Origin: Hepsetus odoe
Lineage: Eukaryota; Chordata; Actinopteri; Characiformes; Hepsetidae
Length of the DNA: 64,000 nucleotides
Direction: 5' to 3'
Assembly: GCA_017165825.1 (NCBI GenBank)
Contig: CM029383.1
Location: forward strand, 7,916,991 to 7,980,990
Positions 30,606 to 41,106 of the stretch are shown one piece after another. Position numbers and translations under genes: made by a program. Under the pieces are notes generated by a model. That model made no database searches. It was not told where the DNA came from and saw nothing but the letters and a program-made list of their open reading frames with translations. The first letter of the stretch is position 1. Every line of letters begins with the position of its first letter.

Positions 30606-31629
30606 AGGATAACATCCCTCCTCCTAATTTCTCAAGTCTTTGCCCAGACCTCAGTTAACTCCAAAGGGGACATGGCAGGACAATGAAGAATGGACAACAC
30701 CTTAAATGACCTTAAATAACCTGGGAGTGACATGTTGTTTTGTGGGTTGGGGTTGTTCTTCAACAATGCTGAGCCCCACCAAGAATCTTCACACAAAAAT
30801 TGCATTTTGGCACTGGTTGGAGGTTTTCTGGTTTGTACAGCTTGCATTCAGATCACTAAACATAAACACCAAACTTCAATTTTTTTCTCTGAAAGTTTGG
30901 AATCCTTTACTTAAAGTGAGGTTCTTGCTTTCCTTTGCCCATACCGAGTTAATCAATTGTAGCCCTGCTGCGTTCTACACATCAAGATCTAGGAGACCTT
31001 TCAGCAGAACTGAAAGAACCACCAAGCTGACTTAAAGGTCTGGGTATAACAAAAGAATCCAAAATCTTGCTTGATGGATATTAGATGGATTAGTTTTGCC
31101 AGAAGGTGGCATTGCTGTGAAACATTTCTGAGAAATGAATCACTAATGTACATATTTGTACTAAACAGAAGGCAGAGATGGAACAGTGTGTAGATCATTG
31201 GCTTGTTTCTTGAAAAGTCTGTCAGAATAATCATTGCTCTGTTATTATGTAACATTATTTCTAAACTCCACTTTGCTCTTGCAAATGACATTTTTAATTA
31301 AATAACATATATGGCCATGATACACTGATTATATATATACACTATATATATATATATATCATCATTACTATCTTCATGCTACAATAATCTACTTCTGAGG
31401 AATGATTTCCTTGAAAATGCATGCAGGCCTGAAAGATGCTTGGTGTCAGCAAAGGTGAGCACAATTTAACATGCTTGGGCTTTACACTGAAAAGAGGATT
31501 TAAATATAGGTAGTATGATGAAATTGCATGCAACTGCACATAATAAATTGCAAAAGTTTCTGTTTTCCATCACTATCTAAAGAAAACCTGCTGCTGCCTT
31601 TATTATAAGAAGCGAATAAACTTAAAATT
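30606..31629. other. Receptor 7 3' flank, no gene seen
   Basis: AT-rich, with a TA run near 31332-31360. No coding signal. Confidence 0.5.
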
Positions 31630-32646
31630 CTAAAGTGCAAACACTTTAAACCTGGAAGATGAGGCTTTCACTATTGTACAAGTTAAAATAAACATAGCTG
31701 ATTCTCTGAACCATGGATAAAATACTGCATAAATGAGTGGATTCAGAGAGGAATTCATGTATATCAGCCAGCCAAACACAGTCCACACCATTGATGATGA
31801 TGTCAGGCTTTCAGCTGAGAGAGAACTCAAATAATATGGTATCCAGGAAGCAAGATAAACAGAAATGACGATTCCTAGTGTCTTTGCTGCTTTGCTCTCA
31901 GAAGAACCTGAGAGCTTAGCTCCTTGTTTTTGCAAAGTTCCATTCAAAGCAGCTCTGACGGCTCTGGCTTGGCGTCTCGCCACAATGAAGATGATCGAAT
32001 ACAAGACCAGTATAATGGAGCAAGGAACCAGGAACAGAACCAGCAGGTCAACAATCACCCAGGAATATTTAACAAGTACTACACACTCTCCATAACATCT
32101 GGTGAATATGTGAGCCTGCAGAAAATGATCATTAAAGTACAAATAGATGATGACATAAAAAAGACAAAAAGACCAGCCTAGGATTATGATTAAAGCAGTT
32201 TTACAAACTGTGATTTGAGAAGCATAGTGGAGAGGATCGCTGACAGCAATGAAGCGATCAATTGCAATGAAAACCAGGCTGCAGAGAGATCCTGAAGAAG
32301 AGACAAAATTGATGACTGTAAAAACAGAACATGCCATTTTTCCCAGATACCAACAGGAGTCTACCAACTGGACTGCATTCACAGGCATAACAAACAGTCC
32401 CACCAGAAGATCTGCCACAGCCAGAGAGAGGATGAGCAGGCTGGTTGGAGTGTGGAGCTGCTTGAAGTGAGAGATGGAGATGATCACCAGCAGGTTGAGG
32501 AACACAGTGCAGACAGAAACACAGGAGAGAAGAATGAACAAAATTGTAAATCCAGGGCCAGTTCGAACCTCCTTTCTGCAGGAGGAGTTGTTACCTGGAA
32601 AGCAGTACTGAGCTGAGATGTTTTGCTGATCTTCAAGAACTTCCAT
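31630..32646 (-). CDS. TAAR, clade III type; receptor 7 of 11
   Basis: This 338-aa putative amine olfactory receptor starts MEVLEDQQNISAQYCFPG. The in-frame codon five residues upstream (32661) is TTG, so the first ATG is 32646. TM3 has Asn at 3.32 and ends DRF, as in receptor 6; the second loop has CYGEC; Asp200 is at 5.42; TM6 has SWIP in place of CWIP; TM7 reads NSSLNPLIYAVFYPWF. The tail ends SRFKVFAL, without the EHF ending. The promoter module is 100-121 bp upstream, the longest leader in the array. Confidence 0.93.
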   Translation of the reverse strand: MEVLEDQQNISAQYCFPGNNSSCRKEVRTGPGFTILFILLSCVSVCTVFLNLLVIISISHFKQLHTPTSLLILSLAVADLLVGLFVMPVNAVQLVDSCWYLGKMACSVFTVINFVSSSGSLCSLVFIAIDRFIAVSDPLHYASQITVCKTALIIILGWSFCLFYVIIYLYFNDHFLQAHIFTRCYGECVVLVKYSWVIVDLLVLFLVPCSIILVLYSIIFIVARRQARAVRAALNGTLQKQGAKLSGSSESKAAKTLGIVISVYLASWIPYYLSSLSAESLTSSSMVWTVFGWLIYMNSSLNPLIYAVFYPWFRESAMFILTCTIVKASSSRFKVFAL

Positions 32647-32740
32647 CTGAGTTACAAGCAAATCTACATAGGAGAACTGATTAAACTCAGCAAGATAACC
32701 CAGCAGAGTAATGCTGAACTGAAATTTGGATTCTACTCCT

Positions 32741-32767
32741 TTTAAATCTTGGTTTGAATCCGCCCAC
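32741..32767 (-). promoter_or_regulatory. TAAR promoter module, receptor 7
   Basis: On the minus strand GTGGGCGG starts at 32767 and a TATA-like TTTAAA at 32746, 21 bp apart. This is the only module with a C inside the G/A box. Confidence 0.6.
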
Positions 32768-35494
32768 TGACACGTGAGTGGCTGAAATGACCCTTACATC
32801 ACTCTTTCATGCAATAATTAAAAAACCAAAAAACCTTCGCACAGCATTACCACCATGTGGGACTGTAAATGCACAGTAAGAACTACATGTATCTGATGTT
32901 CTTGAGATACAAATCCACAAGGCCACTTTACACCGTGTGGCTGGGTTCATTTTGTTTTCATGAGACAGTTGAAGAACATTATCTGCCCTAATATTGTAAA
33001 CATCTTCCCCTTGTACTCTAGACAAGGTCCATTAAGGCTTGGCCTAAATGCATATTCATGGTCCAATCTGGAGGCCAGATCTTCTTCTTAATACCTTTTA
33101 CATTCCTAAAAACAGTCATTTTTGTATTATATCATCGTAGGGAGCAATAAAGATGGCATTAAGGAACCACAAATGAGTTGGTTTCCAGTAATGTTTAAGT
33201 GGCAATTTTACATCCATGTGAATCCTGAGAACCAAGGTTTTCCAGAAGAACATTATTCAGAGCATTATACTGCATCTGTCTGCTTGCCTGCATCCCAGGG
33301 TGCATGCTGGTGCTATCTCCAAGAATGCATCCACCAGTCCACATGAGGATATGGCATGACCACCTTTTCCCATTGTTCCACATCTGTAACTTAAATACCC
33401 TCTACGGGCACTATGGCTGGGCACAGGGGTGACCTGACTGGCCTGCAAGTACTCAACCCCATACACTGCACACCCCATACATTGCAATCTTGGTGGTGAC
33501 CTTTCTAAGTTTTCTTTTGAACCTTTTCTAGAATCTGGAGAGTCTGATTATTATCCAGTGGGGTGAGAGTCAGTGGACCTCTGGCATCCTTGACCCTGCT
33601 GCGAGTTGATTGGTTGGTTGTCCTTTCTTTGACCCCTTTTGGTTTAAATTAGCCAGTTCAGAAGAGGAACATCATGTTATACAGTAAGACTTCAGGCTGA
33701 ACTGGAGCTCTGATTGCTCAGATTTTATATCAGGCATGTTGTTATACTGTAGAAGTCTTTAAAAGCTTTGTCCACCATTGGTGGAGCTTATGATCTTCAA
33801 TTGGCCTAATAATAAGGAATGAGGCACTATTTCCTGACCTGTAAACGATATCAGTGTTGAGGAACAAACATCCTACACAGAAATCTGAAGGAGATTTTGA
33901 CCATGATGACAGTATTTTTCAAACTACACCAGCATCCTTTTCTCACCAGATGAAATAACCCTAAATTGTTGCAAAATTAGCCCAGATACTGGTTTTTATT
34001 TGGCCACTTTTGCACTGGTTTGTTACCACTGACTGAGATCCTAAATGTTCAGCCAAGCAGCCACATTCAAACCACACAGGCCGGGTCAGACTTGGCCATT
34101 TCAAGAGATTTCAGAATTGGCAGAGAGATACTGACAGGCTCCACATGCTCCCCCAACTGTGACCAGAGAGTCCTTGGTGTTGGCCGTGGCGGCAGCCCAA
34201 AGCCCTGGTGATTGTGAAGAGCTCTTCCAGGCTTGGCTAGCTCCAGAAAGGGCTGAGAGGCACTGGAAGGTATTGGAATCATGAGGTAAAGTGAACATTC
34301 TCTGCTGGCTTTGGAACAGGGGACCACCACTTGCAGTGATTCTGAAGGTTTCAAGAAGAAGTTTTTCAAACCAGTATACCTGTGTATTTTGGATCTGGAG
34401 GTCTGACAAAGTCTTCCATTCGGTTTTCTGAGAGGATGATGTGGGAATGCAGGATGCCAGAATCACTGCTGTGAGCAAATTGGTCCCTGTATAACCAGAG
34501 AACTCTCCTGTCTCCAAATCTGTTTATAGTCTTCATGGCCAGGATTTCAAGGCATGGCCAGGGAATAAAGTAGGCCAGTATAGTGACACCATCATTGCTT
34601 TTTGCTCAACAAGCTGTGACCAATATAAATTAACAAGCCAAACCATTTTTTTTCTCCAATATTGCCCTCTTTTGGGTGCCATGTCAGTCGTATCTCATTT
34701 CAGTCTGGCTTGTCCTGTGCTTTATGCACTTTCCTAGTGTCTCCTAGCAGCTTCCCTGAAGTTTCACAGGATCCCTCCTCTTTATTACCAAGAACACCAG
34801 TGCATACACAACCCCAGAGCACATAATACAAAGTGTGTTTATAGTAAACTGATTTATTTAATTAAAAATCTTCACCTTGTTTGTTCTTAAGCCAGGCTTT
34901 GATTGAGTTCATGTGTTGATTGGTTTTTATTAAGTCTGATCAAGCAGATAGAGGAACACGTTCTCAAGAATATGCACAGGTGAAGCAACAGCCGAACACA
35001 GGAAACATCTTAAAATAGAACTCTTAAGAAAACATCTTTAAAGCAATTCCCTGAAGAATAAAGATGATGAAGATGATCTGCAAACTCATTCCCACATTCT
35101 TCACTATTTCAAACTGCATTAAATAGAATTAAGACTGTATTGCTATTGTAATAGACATGGTTTATACCATAGATGTGAGTGTATATATATATTAAATAAA
35201 GGAAATTCACATGATGTGTTCCATAACCGCATAAATACACATATAAAAATCATTTTAATGGTCATTATTCTACCAATATTCTACAAATATTCTACAAAAT
35301 TCTACAGATTGCCTTGAAAGTTTATTTACTTTTCAAGATGAAATGGGGAGCACACATCCCGTTTACAAGGCAAGAGAAAAGAACCATCGTCTCAGTTGAC
35401 GTAAAAAGCAAGATCCGGGATCACATGATTTAGCTCGTTAGCCAAGGTGTGTGCTCGTAACCCAAACTTTATATTTTGCATTTACATGAATAAA
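32768..35494. other. Intergenic between receptors 7 and 8, no gene seen
   Basis: About 2.7 kb without a recognised gene. A minus-strand open frame at 34101-34517 has no recognised motif, and I do not call it. No clear SINE was seen here, unlike most other gaps. Confidence 0.5.
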
Positions 35495-36517
35495 TTAAAA
35501 TTGCTCTGGAAACAAATGAAACCTTGAAGATGAGGATGTAAACATTCTGCAAGTGACAATGTATTTACATGATGCTCGAAACCATGGATAAAAAATGGCA
35601 TACATCAGTGGATTCGCAGAGGAATTCAGGTAAAGTAACCAGCCAAACACCGTCCACGCCACGGATGAAGAAGTCAGATTTTCAACTGACGGAGCAATGA
35701 AATAATAAGGGATCCAGCAAGCAAGATAAACAGAAATGACAATTCCCAAGGTTCTGGCTGCTTTGCTTTCAGAAGATCCTGACACTTTGGCTCTGGGCTT
35801 GTTTGAAGCACCTCTTGTCACCGCTTGGACAGCTTTAGCCTGACGTCTCGCCACAGTAAAGATAATGGAATACAGCACCACTATGATAGAGCAAGGGGCC
35901 AGAAACATAACCACCAGGTCGACAATCACCCAGGAATATTTTATAAACACTACACACTCTCCATGGCATTTAGTCGACATCTGAGAGGGAAGGAAATGAT
36001 CATTGAAGTACAAAAAGATAGTCACATAGAGGAAGCAGCAAGACCAGCCCAGTGTTATCAAGCACAAGGTTTTACAAACTGTGATTCTCGTGGAGTAAAG
36101 CAGGGGGTCCGTGACGGCAATGTACCGATCGACTGCAATGAAAACCAGACTACAGAGAGATGCAGATCCTGAGAGAGAACTAATGAGGGGATAAATGGAA
36201 CATGCCACTTTTCCCAGATACCAACAGGAATCTATCAGCTGCATTATTGTCACTGGCATAACAAACAGTCCCACCAGAAGATCTGCCACAGCCAGAGAGA
36301 GGATGAGCAGGTTGGTTGGAGTGTGGAGCTGCTTGAAGTGAGAGATGGAGATGATCACCAGCAGGTTCAGGAACACAGTGCAGACAGAAACACAGGAGAG
36401 AAGAATGAACAATAATGTGTATCCAGGTCCTGTTCGGACCTCCTTTCTGCAGGAGGCGTTGATGTCAGGGTAGCAGTACTGAACTGCGATGTTAGGTTTA
36501 TACCCTGTGTTGTTCAT
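35495..36517 (-). CDS. TAAR, clade III type; receptor 8 of 11
   Basis: This 340-aa putative amine olfactory receptor begins MNNTGYKPNIAVQYCYPD. TM3 has Ser at 3.32 and DRY; the second loop has CHGEC, with His replacing the usual Tyr; Asp200 is at 5.42; TM6 has CWIP; TM7 reads NSSANPLMYAIFYPWF. The tail is SSSSRFHLFPEQF. It is the last of the three minus-strand receptors. Receptor 9 lies about 1.85 kb away and is transcribed divergently, with no shared promoter. The N-terminus resembles receptor 9 (YKPNI) and receptor 5 (NNTGYK). Confidence 0.93.
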   Translation of the reverse strand: MNNTGYKPNIAVQYCYPDINASCRKEVRTGPGYTLLFILLSCVSVCTVFLNLLVIISISHFKQLHTPTNLLILSLAVADLLVGLFVMPVTIMQLIDSCWYLGKVACSIYPLISSLSGSASLCSLVFIAVDRYIAVTDPLLYSTRITVCKTLCLITLGWSCCFLYVTIFLYFNDHFLPSQMSTKCHGECVVFIKYSWVIVDLVVMFLAPCSIIVVLYSIIFTVARRQAKAVQAVTRGASNKPRAKVSGSSESKAARTLGIVISVYLACWIPYYFIAPSVENLTSSSVAWTVFGWLLYLNSSANPLMYAIFYPWFRASCKYIVTCRMFTSSSSRFHLFPEQF

Positions 36518-36581
36518 CTGAATAAAGAGAGCACCTACCCCTCCTTAGTAATGTGGAACTGGGAGACTTTTGGCATGCCTG

Positions 36582-36608
36582 TTTATACCGAAGTAAGAAC
36601 CCTCCCAC
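36582..36608 (-). promoter_or_regulatory. TAAR promoter module, receptor 8
   Basis: On the minus strand GTGGGAGG starts at 36608 and TATAAA at 36587, 21 bp apart; the ATG at 36517 is 70 bp beyond. Confidence 0.75.
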
Positions 36609-36684
36609 TGACATGACTTGGAGCTTCACACCAATCATTCATCTGATGTTAAACATGCAGCATTACATACTGGCAAGGTGAGTT

Positions 36685-36920
36685 GAAAGTGAAAGTGACA
36701 ACCCTTGTCATTGCGAGGTCACAGCACACCACAACAAAATTGTACCTCTGCATTTAACCCATGCAAACACTGTGCAGCTAGTGAAAGCTCCCAGGGAGCA
36801 GTGAAGGGGATGGTACCTTGCTCAAGGGTACCTCCAGGCAACCTACTGGTGAGGGGAATCGAACCCACAATTTTCTAATGCTGAGACAACTCCCTAACCA
36901 CTAGGCCACCGCTGCCACCG
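36685..36920 (-). mobile_element. tRNA-headed SINE (family A), near full length
   Basis: Minus-strand copy from the tail (AAAGTGAAAGTGACAACCC on plus) through GGTACCTTGCTCAAGGGTACC and a B-box reverse GGGAATCGAACCC to the head CCACTAGGCCACCGCTGCC. Confidence 0.85.
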
Positions 36921-36959
36921 CTGAGTGGGAGTGTTTACAATTGTATGCCAAGGTCATTG

Positions 36960-37315
36960 GTATTCATTGAGTACGCTCACTCACTCACTCACTCATTTTC
37001 TGAGCCACTTGTGCTAACCAGGGCCACGGGGGATGTGGGAGTCTATCCCAGCTCTCACAGTGTGTAAGGCGAGGAAACACTCTGAACAGGTCGCCAGGCA
37101 GACACACAAACACACACAAACACACACATATACACTTACTGGCAATTTAATCTCCAGTCCACCTGACCTGCATGTCTTTGGATGGTGGGAGGAAACCAGA
37201 GCCCCCAGAGGAAACCCACATGAACACGGGGAGAACTCCATACAGAAATGACCTGGGTCGTCCCGTCTGGGAATCAAACTCAGGACCTTCTCGTTGTGAG
37301 GCAACAGTGCTATAC
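36960..37315. repeat. Dispersed teleost repeat, near full length
   Basis: Same family as 22555-23075: TTTCTGAGCCACTTGTGC, a GTCGCCAGGCAGACACAC stretch with short CA runs, CCTGCATGTCTTTGGATGG, GGAGGAAACC and GGAATCAAACTCAGGACC, ending GAGGCAACAGTGCTA. Its GGTGGGAGG near 37185 is not followed by a TATA box and is unrelated to the receptor promoters. Confidence 0.7.
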
Positions 37316-37847
37316 TGAATACAGTTTAATAAAACATAACGAGTAAATAAACGAGTAAAATAAAGATAGTAGTGTTGGAGAGTTGAATTTAGAACAGCAG
37401 GGAAAATCTAATTTGACATTTATAAATCCATGCAAGAACACGAAAGAGAAAGGTCACATGGGATCTAATAACACTGTCATAGTAGGAGTCACTTGGATGG
37501 AACCTGACCTAGAGCATCACACTATCTCTGTCTGTTCGTCGTCTTCTGAAGTTCATCCTGGTGCCATCTTCACGATTCGGGTCAGGAAGCAGGGTTTGAT
37601 AAAGGCAGTCGGACGGGTTCTGCAGCTATGCAGCTACACAGTGTTCTAGCATCGTTAGTATGAATCTTTTCAGTCGTTTGCATTAAGGTTGCTCTTCTGA
37701 GGTATCAGGCCTTTTCTTAACCTGCACATCAGTAAACCATGGACATCCATAGGGTTCACAGATTGTCCTTCCTAGGATTATTTGTGGAAGATACTAACCA
37801 CTGCACACATCCCACAAGACCTCCTAGCTTGCAGATGCTCTATATGA
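37316..37847. other. Intergenic, no gene seen
   Basis: No coding signal recognised. Confidence 0.5.
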
Positions 37848-38045
37848 AAGTGAAAGTGATTATTTGTCTTAGTAAGCCACAACGAAATGCATCCTCATTC
37901 AATCCACACACGTTGTGCAACAGTCAGCAGCCATTTCCAGTGCCCATGGAGCAGTAAAGGGGACAGTACCTTGCTCAAGGGTACCTCAGAGTACCCTTAT
38001 GCTCTAAGATTCGAGTCCTGGTTTCTAACCACTGGTTCACCGCTG
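37848..38045 (-). mobile_element. tRNA-headed SINE (family A), partial
   Basis: Minus-strand copy: GAAAGTGAAAGTGATTATTTG tail, TACCTTGCTCAAGGGTACC, TTCGAGTCCTGG, and a degenerate head CACTGGTTCACCGCTGC read on plus. Confidence 0.75.
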
Positions 38046-38270
38046 CTTTGGTCAAAGTGATTTCGTTTCTATTGCATTAACTGGCTTAATACAACCAGAA
38101 TTTCAAAACATTTTAAAAGCTGATTAATATTATGGGCTGTCAAACCATCACAACAATCCCTATATTATAATAAACAGTCCCACTGCTCTTACTGTGCTCC
38201 CCCTGCAATGAATGATGTAATGATGAATGTCATGTGACTCGTTAGCGACAATCTAGGCATTCCCAGGCCG

Positions 38271-38297
38271 GTTGGAGGATTCATACTTTTGGATAAA
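38271..38297 (+). promoter_or_regulatory. TAAR promoter module, receptor 9
   Basis: A variant GTTGGAGG at 38271 and a TATA-like GATAAA at 38292 keep the exact 21-bp spacing; the ATG at 38371 is 79 bp beyond. Confidence 0.6.
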
Positions 38298-38370
38298 AGG
38301 ACGTGTAACAAAGGCAAATGTTTCAGAAGCCTGCTGTGAAAGTACGTTCTGTCTGACAGATCTGCAGTAA

Positions 38371-39399
38371 ATGAACATGTCAGTAACCGAGTACAAGCCA
38401 AACATCTCAGTTCAGTTCTGTTTCCCTGACAACAACATCTCCTGCAGGAAGGAGGTCCGAACTGGACCTGGATACATATTATTGTTCATTCTTCTCTCCT
38501 GTGTTTCTGTCTGCACTGTGTTCCTCAACCTGCTGGTGATCATCTCCATCTCTCACTTCAAGCAGCTCCACACTCCAACCAACCTGCTCATCCTCTCTCT
38601 GGCTGTGGCGGATCTTCTCGTGGGACTGGTCGTTATGCCTGTGAACATAATGCAGCTGATAGATTCCTGCTGGTATCTGGGAAAAGTGGCGTGTTCTGTT
38701 TTTCCACTGATCACTTCTCTCTCGGTTTTAGCGTCTCTCTGCAGCCTGGTTCTCATCGCAGTTGATCGATACGTCGCCGTTACCAACCCTCTGCTTTACT
38801 CCACGAGAATCACAGCTTCCAAAACCTTGCTGTTAATCATTCTAGGCTGGAGCTTCTCACTCGTATACACAAGCATCTTCCTGTATTTCAATGGCCATTT
38901 TCTTCATTCTCAGATATCCACGAGCTGTTATGGAGAGTGTGTTCTCTATGTGACCTTTTCCTGGATGCTTGTAGACGTAGCGGTGTCATTTCTAACTCCT
39001 TGCTCTGTCATCATGATCTTGTATTCCATCATTTTTAATGTGGCAAGGCGTCAGGCTCAAGCTGTCCGAGCTCCTGCACACGGTGTCCCTCACAGAGACG
39101 GAGCCAAAGGGTCAAGCTCTTCGGAAAACAAAGCTGGAAGAACCCTGGGAATCATCATTTCCATTTATCTGGCTTGCTGGATACCTTTTTATATAAGTTC
39201 TCTGGCTGCTGAAAAGTTGACAGCGGTGTCGCTGGTGTGGACGGTGTTTGGCTGGTTACTTTACACTAACTCCTCAGTGAATCCACTCATATATGCCATC
39301 TTCTATCCGTGGTTTAGAGCATCATCTAAATACATCGTCACTTGCAGAATTTGTGCATCCTCCTCTTCGAGGTTTCATTTGTTTGCGGAGCATTTTTAA
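38371..39399 (+). CDS. TAAR, clade III type; receptor 9 of 11
   Basis: This 342-aa putative amine olfactory receptor begins MNMSVTEYKPNISVQFCF; a second ATG at 38377 would drop two residues. TM3 has Thr at 3.32 and DRY; the second loop has CYGEC; Asp202 is at 5.42; TM6 has CWIP; TM7 reads NSSVNPLIYAIFYPWF. The tail is CASSSSRFHLFAEHF, close to receptor 8. Its TM1-TM2 nucleotides are almost the same as those of receptor 1, despite 36 kb and an intervening opposite-strand block. Confidence 0.93.
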   Translation: MNMSVTEYKPNISVQFCFPDNNISCRKEVRTGPGYILLFILLSCVSVCTVFLNLLVIISISHFKQLHTPTNLLILSLAVADLLVGLVVMPVNIMQLIDSCWYLGKVACSVFPLITSLSVLASLCSLVLIAVDRYVAVTNPLLYSTRITASKTLLLIILGWSFSLVYTSIFLYFNGHFLHSQISTSCYGECVLYVTFSWMLVDVAVSFLTPCSVIMILYSIIFNVARRQAQAVRAPAHGVPHRDGAKGSSSSENKAGRTLGIIISIYLACWIPFYISSLAAEKLTAVSLVWTVFGWLLYTNSSVNPLIYAIFYPWFRASSKYIVTCRICASSSSRFHLFAEHF

Positions 39400-40171
39400 T
39401 TTTTTCAAGTTAAAAGTAACTTCTATTGCCTCTCTTAAAGGAACACACCGTTTAATTCCACATGTGGTCGCATTTTAGTTCGGGCTGCGCCATAACGCAT
39501 GCAAAATAATCTTAATAATCATGCATATAATTATCCCACCGTGATGCTGATGGATCAGGAGGCCAAATTCTGAAAATTCTTTGCTGTTTCTTTTATCACA
39601 ATGTCTGCAAGTCAGTTTTGTTTGACATGGTTTTCGTAACGGAGGGAAAGAATAAAGAAATGATTGTGTTGGAACCCGAAGGATAATTGTGTCTGGAGCA
39701 TTAGTTATCATTTATTCATCTGAACATCGTTTAGTTGGACATGTTTAGTGGAACAAAATGTACAACTAGTTTGCAGGTTTATATCTTCTTGCACATCCAC
39801 ATCTCAGAAATGCAAATCGTGTGGTTCAGACAAACTGAAGCAGTTCTCTCGTGATCAGCTAATGTCATGGAGATCTCAAGCACTGAGGGCGAAAGCCGGT
39901 GTTCATTTGGCTTTCCCATAAGACCTGCGAGGGAACAAGATGTGGGTGATGAGCAGGCAAAAGTGAGGGTGTAATAATGAGATGTGAAAACAAATAATGC
40001 ACATTGGAATTGAACAAGGTGACCTCAAGTAAATAATAATAATAATAATAATAATAACAATAATAATAAAAATGAACATTCATTTCTGCAGCCCGCTGAG
40101 CCTAAAATTGGAGCCGCATCAGTAAAGAATCCAACAAACAATTAAATAATTAATAAAAATTCTTCTAGTTT
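39400..40171. other. Receptor 9 3' flank with (AAT)n, no gene seen
   Basis: Mostly AT-rich; an (AAT)n run of about 13 units lies at 40031-40072. No coding signal. Confidence 0.55.
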
Positions 40172-40345
40172 GTGCCGTACTTCTCTCTTCTCAGATTTCC
40201 GCCAGCTGTCACGGTGAGTGTGTGATCGTTGTTAAATATTCCCTGCTAATTAATTGGCCTGGAAGGAAGTCAAGAGAAGGCTGTCGAGGATCAAATTAAT
40301 CATGCTTCACTAAAACAAGGAACCAAAGTCTCTTCTTAAAGAGTT
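40172..40345 (+). pseudogene. TAAR pseudogene fragment (second loop to third intracellular loop)
   Basis: Closest to receptor 10 at nucleotide level. The left half matches 41623-41700 (TTCTCAGATTTCCGCCAGCTGT, GGTGAGTGTGTGATC, GTTAAATATTCC), encoding ECL2 and the start of TM5. The right half matches 41764-41840 (GAAGTCAAG, AAGGCTGTC, AATCATGCTTCACTAAAACA), encoding ICL3. About 60 bp for the core of TM5 is deleted between them, and in-frame stops are present. No TM1-TM4, TM6-TM7 or promoter module was found beside it. It lies 0.8 kb upstream of receptor 10, so it is the remains of a twelfth receptor. Confidence 0.85.
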
Positions 40346-40930
40346 TGTTAGATACCGGGACTGTATAGGCATCTCATTTTAGCTCCCACTTACAGACCGC
40401 CTGGTAGTGTTAGAGCCGGAGCTGGTGTCAGGCCTGTGCACTGACCTTCGAGGACCCTGACCCGACGCTGAAATGAAAAAGCAGAAAAAGACATTTGAAA
40501 AAAAAGTTCAGTGATTAAAACAAATTATAGCACATGAGCGCTCCTTTCATTTTAATGAAATTTGCAGCCGCAGGGGGTCCACATGCGCCCACTTATTCTG
40601 CCTCGTGGTGAAAGCTGATAAAGTTTCAACCTTTTTATGAAGTACATTTGGCCTTTTCAACTGGGCCATAGAAACCAGCCCGCTTAGGGGACTGGGCTTT
40701 GCCAGAGATGCTCCATATAATCAGCCGGGGGCTTCAGGAATGCCAGAGCCTACAGAAATTGAACAAGCTTCTTTAAATTTCCATTTGGGCGAATCTAAAG
40801 CGTACATGAGGTAAGGTTTGTAACAGCTGGTCTGAAGCTCTGGGCCTGTGTATGTTTATGGTCAGTATATTTTCCTATAATTCAGATTATATGTTTCTTA
40901 AATTACAACTAGTAACCTGCCAAATGATGA
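40346..40930. other. Intergenic between pseudogene and receptor 10
   Basis: No gene seen. The composition is more mixed than in other gaps (for example GCAGCCGCAGGGGGTCCACATG near 40565), which could reflect noncoding constraint. That cannot be judged from one genome. Confidence 0.35.
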
Positions 40931-40933
40931 TAA

Positions 40934-40949
40934 GATCACCATGGTGACC
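40934..40949 (+). promoter_or_regulatory. Palindromic upstream element, receptor 10
   Basis: GATCACCATGGTGACC, a near-perfect 16-bp palindrome, lies 60 bp before the promoter box. The same 16 bases recur upstream of receptor 11 at 43183-43198. It could be a factor-binding site or simply shared ancestry. Confidence 0.45.
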
Positions 40950-40993
40950 CTCTCTTGCTTATCATTAGGGACCAACAAGACACTTGTGTGTCG

Positions 40994-41020
40994 GTGGGAG
41001 GACTCCTTCTAAAGTATAAA
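40994..41020 (+). promoter_or_regulatory. TAAR promoter module, receptor 10
   Basis: GTGGGAGG at 40994 and TATAAA at 41015, 21 bp apart; the ATG at 41107 is 92 bp beyond. Confidence 0.75.
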
Positions 41021-41106
41021 AGACTGTAGCCAGAAGACAAACTTCTTAGAGCTCGAATCCCTCCGACTGTCTCAGTTTTAATTGGAAAAACTGCTTCTGA
41101 GTGAGC

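Noticed and set aside
34101..34517. 138-codon minus-strand open frame between receptors 7 and 8
   Set aside because: No recognised motif, splice context or promoter; possibly old retroelement debris, but unsupported.
37181..37194. GGTGGGAGG resembling the receptor promoter box
   Set aside because: It belongs to a dispersed repeat, has no TATA box 21 bp away and no gene follows.
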